From NCBI RefSeq assembly GCF_004801405.1, contig NZ_SSOB01000036.1, forward strand, positions 1 to 64,000: DNA of 64,000 nucleotides. The letters run 5' to 3'. The stretch comes from Cohnella fermenti (GTDB lineage: Bacteria; Bacillota; Bacilli; Paenibacillales; Paenibacillaceae). Shown here one piece after another: positions 61,390-64,000 of this stretch (position 1 is its first letter; each line of letters begins with the position of its first letter). The notes beneath the pieces are model-generated. The model saw only the letters and a list, made by a program, of their open reading frames with translations. It made no database searches and was not told the origin of the DNA. The translations under genes were made by a program, and so were the position numbers.

Positions 61390-63006
61390 CTACCCCCGGT
61401 ACTCCGCCGGCGTGACGCCCGCGTGTCCCTTGAACGTCTTGATGAAGTAGCTCTGGTTGTCGTAGCCGAGCATCTCGCAGATCTCCCCGACGGTGCGGGA
61501 CGTCTGGTCGAGCAGCTCCTTCGCCCGCTCCATCTTCATCCGGGTCACGTATTCGATGAACGTGATGCCGACCTCCTTCTTGAACAGCCGGCTGAAGTAG
61601 CTGGCGTTCAGGTGCAACTGCTCCGCCACCTCGTCGAGCCCGATCCGGCGGCCGAGGTTCAAGCTGACGAACCGGCACGCCTCCGCCACCTCCGAGCGTC
61701 GGCTTGAGGCGGCTCCCGCTCCTCTCGTCTCGAGGATTCCTTCCAGATGGCCGACGAGCCAATTGCGCAGGTCGACAAGCGAATCGATGTCGACGATCTC
61801 CTTGTGCAGCGTATCGGCCGTGTAGCTGGAACGGATCGTGTGAAGCGCCGGCTGCAGGGAATGCAGCTTCAGCTTCAGGTCGAGCAGCAGCTTCAGCACC
61901 CAGTCCTTCACCGTCTCCCGCGGATACTCCTTCTGCCGGATGTAGCGAATCCAGCCGTCGACCGCCTCGTTCGCCGCCTTCGGCTCCTTGCCGGCCAGAA
62001 TGTCGCGCAACTGCCGGCTCGCCTCCTCATAGCGCTCGAACAGATCCTCGTCCGCCGCCCCCGGCGGCTCCTTCCGCTTCGCGACTTCCCCCTCCAGCAG
62101 ATAGAAGCGCTGGTCCTCGCGATGGGCGAGCTCGCCGAGCTCCTGCTTCAGCGCCTCCGGCGTCCGGCAGCCCGTGCCGACGATAAACGACATGCGCAGC
62201 TTCAGCACCTGGAGCAGCGTCGTCTGCACCTTGTTCAGCACTCCGGCCGCCTGCTCGTAGATGTTCGTCTTCAGGCTCGGCCTGTAGGAGAACAAAATAA
62301 ACGAGCGCCGGACGCCGTAGCCGACATGCTGCACCCTCGGCTCCATCCCTTCGAGCACCTCGTCGAGCACATTGCCGATTGCGAACCGCAGCGTCTGCTC
62401 CGACGTGAAGCGGGGCTTCGCCTGCCGGTAGCCCTCCAGGCAGCCGATGACGGGCAGGCACGCCTCTCCCTCGAGCAGCAGGCCGATGCTTCGCGCCTCC
62501 CGCCGCCACTGCTCCGGGGACAGCAGCGGCTGCTCGACGAAGTCCTTCAGCGCCTTCTCCTTGCGCAGCCCCTTCGTCTCCGTCTCCAGCAGCCTCAGCC
62601 GCGTCTGCTCCCAATTCGTCTGCTTCTCCTCGTCGAGGCTGGCCCGGAACAGGGCAAGCTGCTTCTCGAGGTCCGCCGGATCGAGCGCATCCTTCAGGTA
62701 ATACTCCTGCACGTTCATCCGCATCGCCTGTCGGGCGTATTGGAACTCGTCGTGGCAGCTCAGAATCACGATTCGCAGCGACGGATTCCGCTCCTTCATC
62801 CGCGCGATCAGCTCCAGGCCGTCCAGCTCCGGCATGCCGATGTCGGTAATAAGAATGTCCGGCATGTCCTCCTGCGCCTGCTCCCAGGCGCTGCGCCCGT
62901 TCTCGTGCAGCCCCGTCACCCGCAGGCCGAGCCCCGGCCAATCGATCGCCTTCGAGAGGAGCTCAAGTACGGGGTAATCATCGTCCGCCAGCATCACTTT
63001 GTACAT
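61390..63006 (-). CDS. YesN-like response regulator with AraC output domain
   Basis: A 538-residue regulator. The receiver domain has the acidic pocket MLADDDY, the phosphorylated Asp in DILITDIGMPELDG and Lys in YYLKDAL. A central region of about 270 residues follows, then a C-terminal AraC-type double helix-turn-helix (LDEVAEQLHLNASYFSRLFK and GYDNQSYFIKTFK). It overlaps the kinase gene by 29 bases and lies upstream of the lyase and GH88 genes, which it probably activates in response to a glycan signal. Confidence 0.93.
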   Translation of the reverse strand: MYKVMLADDDYPVLELLSKAIDWPGLGLRVTGLHENGRSAWEQAQEDMPDILITDIGMPELDGLELIARMKERNPSLRIVILSCHDEFQYARQAMRMNVQEYYLKDALDPADLEKQLALFRASLDEEKQTNWEQTRLRLLETETKGLRKEKALKDFVEQPLLSPEQWRREARSIGLLLEGEACLPVIGCLEGYRQAKPRFTSEQTLRFAIGNVLDEVLEGMEPRVQHVGYGVRRSFILFSYRPSLKTNIYEQAAGVLNKVQTTLLQVLKLRMSFIVGTGCRTPEALKQELGELAHREDQRFYLLEGEVAKRKEPPGAADEDLFERYEEASRQLRDILAGKEPKAANEAVDGWIRYIRQKEYPRETVKDWVLKLLLDLKLKLHSLQPALHTIRSSYTADTLHKEIVDIDSLVDLRNWLVGHLEGILETRGAGAASSRRSEVAEACRFVSLNLGRRIGLDEVAEQLHLNASYFSRLFKKEVGITFIEYVTRMKMERAKELLDQTSRTVGEICEMLGYDNQSYFIKTFKGHAGVTPAEYRG

Positions 63007-64000
63007 CGGAATTCTCCTCCTTCAACGGAATCGCAAGCGTAATGACCGTCCCTTCTCCGGGAGCGCTGCGGATGCCGATCCGGAAGCCGTCCCCGAACAC
63101 CATCCGCATCCGTTCGGCGACGTTGTCCAGGCCGATGCCGGAGAAGCTTCCCGCTTCGCCGCCCTCCTTCGCGGGCTGTCGCGCTGCAGCCGCATCGAGC
63201 CGTTCGAGAATCGCCAGCCGCGTCTCCTCCTCCATGCCGGAGCCGTCGTCGGAGACGATCAGCTCCAGGCGGCCCGCGCCTCCCGGGCGGTCCGCTTGCC
63301 CCGGAGCGCCCGCCTCCAGCGAGGCGCGGATCGCGATCTCCCCGGCTCTCTGCTTAAGGCCGTGAATAAGGGCGTTCTCGACGATCGGCTGCAGGAAGAA
63401 CCTCGGCACCTTGATCAGGAACGCCTCCAGCGGAACGTCGAGCCGGAGCGCCACCTCCTCCTTCTGCCGCAGATTCATCAGCTCCACGTAGCTCGCCACG
63501 AGATCGAGCTCCTCATGCAGGAAGATCTCGTCCTTCTCCTTGCTGATCGTCATCCGCAGCAGCTTCGACAGCGAGCTGATCATCTTCGCGCTGTCGGGAT
63601 CGCCCCGCATCAGCACCTTCATCCGGATGGAATTGAGCACATTAAACAGGAAGTGGGGGTTGATCTGCGCCTGCAGCATCTTCAGCTCCGCCACCCGCTT
63701 GCGCGCCTGGGTCGCGGACACCTCCGCGATCATCTCCTTCACCCGGTCCATCATCTGGTCGAACAGGAAGCCCAGACGGCCGATCTCGTCCCGCCCGCGA
63801 ATGCCGGAACGCACGTCGAGATTGCCTCTCTGCACCGCGCTCGTCGCCTTGCCGAGCCGGACGAGCGGCTTCGTGAACGCCCGGAGCAGCGCGAGCAGGA
63901 GCGCGAGGAAGGCGACGAACGAGACGATCTGCAGCAGGAACACTCGGTTAAAAATCGAGCTGATGTCGACGATAGCCTCCCGGTACGGCTGCACCGAGAC
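62978..64000 (-). CDS. YesM-like sensor histidine kinase (5' part beyond the window)
   Basis: The C-terminal 340 residues are visible; the reading frame stays open to the window edge, so the gene is partial. It shows one transmembrane helix (VFLLQIVSFVAFLALLLALL), a HAMP domain, the phosphorylated His in QINPHFLFNVLNSIR and the ATPase motifs PIVENALIHG, DDGSGM and GIGLDNV. Together with the overlapping regulator gene it forms a two-component pair controlling the glycan block. Confidence 0.95.
   Translation of the reverse strand, partial: VSVQPYREAIVDISSIFNRVFLLQIVSFVAFLALLLALLRAFTKPLVRLGKATSAVQRGNLDVRSGIRGRDEIGRLGFLFDQMMDRVKEMIAEVSATQARKRVAELKMLQAQINPHFLFNVLNSIRMKVLMRGDPDSAKMISSLSKLLRMTISKEKDEIFLHEELDLVASYVELMNLRQKEEVALRLDVPLEAFLIKVPRFFLQPIVENALIHGLKQRAGEIAIRASLEAGAPGQADRPGGAGRLELIVSDDGSGMEEETRLAILERLDAAAARQPAKEGGEAGSFSGIGLDNVAERMRMVFGDGFRIGIRSAPGEGTVITLAIPLKEENSDVQSDAGGR

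Overview
The window looks like a chromosomal segment of a high-GC member of the Paenibacillaceae (Paenibacillus/Cohnella-like). This is inferred from Firmicute-type AGGAGG ribosome sites, a YesM/YesN-type two-component pair, a Firmicute-type exopolysaccharide (EPS) synthesis module, a YhgE/Pip protein with a TetR regulator, PilZ, a DUF2264 protein and a GH88 protein. No rRNA, tRNA, CRISPR array, insertion sequence or phage structural module was found. All calls come from reading the sequence; no database search was run.

Bases 1-5670: a rightward gene encodes a 1384-residue tail-spike-like protein (fibre repeats, SGNH hydrolase, fibre repeats, beta-helix). It is followed by a strong terminator and about 900 bases of intergenic repeats. 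Bases 5671-30437 (minus strand): one compact run of 21 genes, probably a single operon, begins with gmd and rmd (GDP-rhamnose-type donor). It continues with a Wzz-like chain-length protein, a BY-kinase, galU, an orphan HlyD-like lipoprotein adaptor, a large secreted protein, nine glycosyltransferases, Wzx, Wzy, two acyltransferases, an LhgO-like flavoprotein and an SDR epimerase. Bases 30735-32919: a two-gene minus-strand operon encodes a third acyltransferase and an NTP_transf_5 protein.

Bases 33222-37829: glutamate synthase large subunit. Bases 38248-39606: secreted SGNH hydrolase. Bases 39607-40606: about 1 kb of repeats. Bases 40607-43963: secreted protein of about 13 bacterial Ig-like domains. 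Bases 44178-47012: YhgE/Pip protein and its TetR regulator, which share an operator. Bases 47639-55942: PilZ protein, RluA pseudouridine synthase, small acidic protein, membrane TPR protein, HrpB helicase, TolB-like propeller and a D-2-hydroxyacid dehydrogenase. Bases 56004-64000: a minus-strand polysaccharide-utilisation block (DUF2264, GH88, heparinase II/III, YesN-like regulator, YesM-like kinase cut by the window end).

Two non-coding signals stand out. First, a 15-bp palindrome GATAC-N5-GTATC is placed on good sigma-A promoters at three polysaccharide loci: the left-edge/tail-spike region, the gmd operon and the acyltransferase operon. This suggests one regulon for making, acylating and possibly trimming an EPS. 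Second, two intergenic repeat families are both phased at 51-52 bp, about five turns of B-DNA. One is an array of four 16-bp hairpins (ATGYGA-TTTT-TCRCAT) found complete at three loci and as remnants at others. The other is a 104-bp tandem repeat that is a dimer of 52-bp GATGAGT units. No standard feature type explains these arrays.
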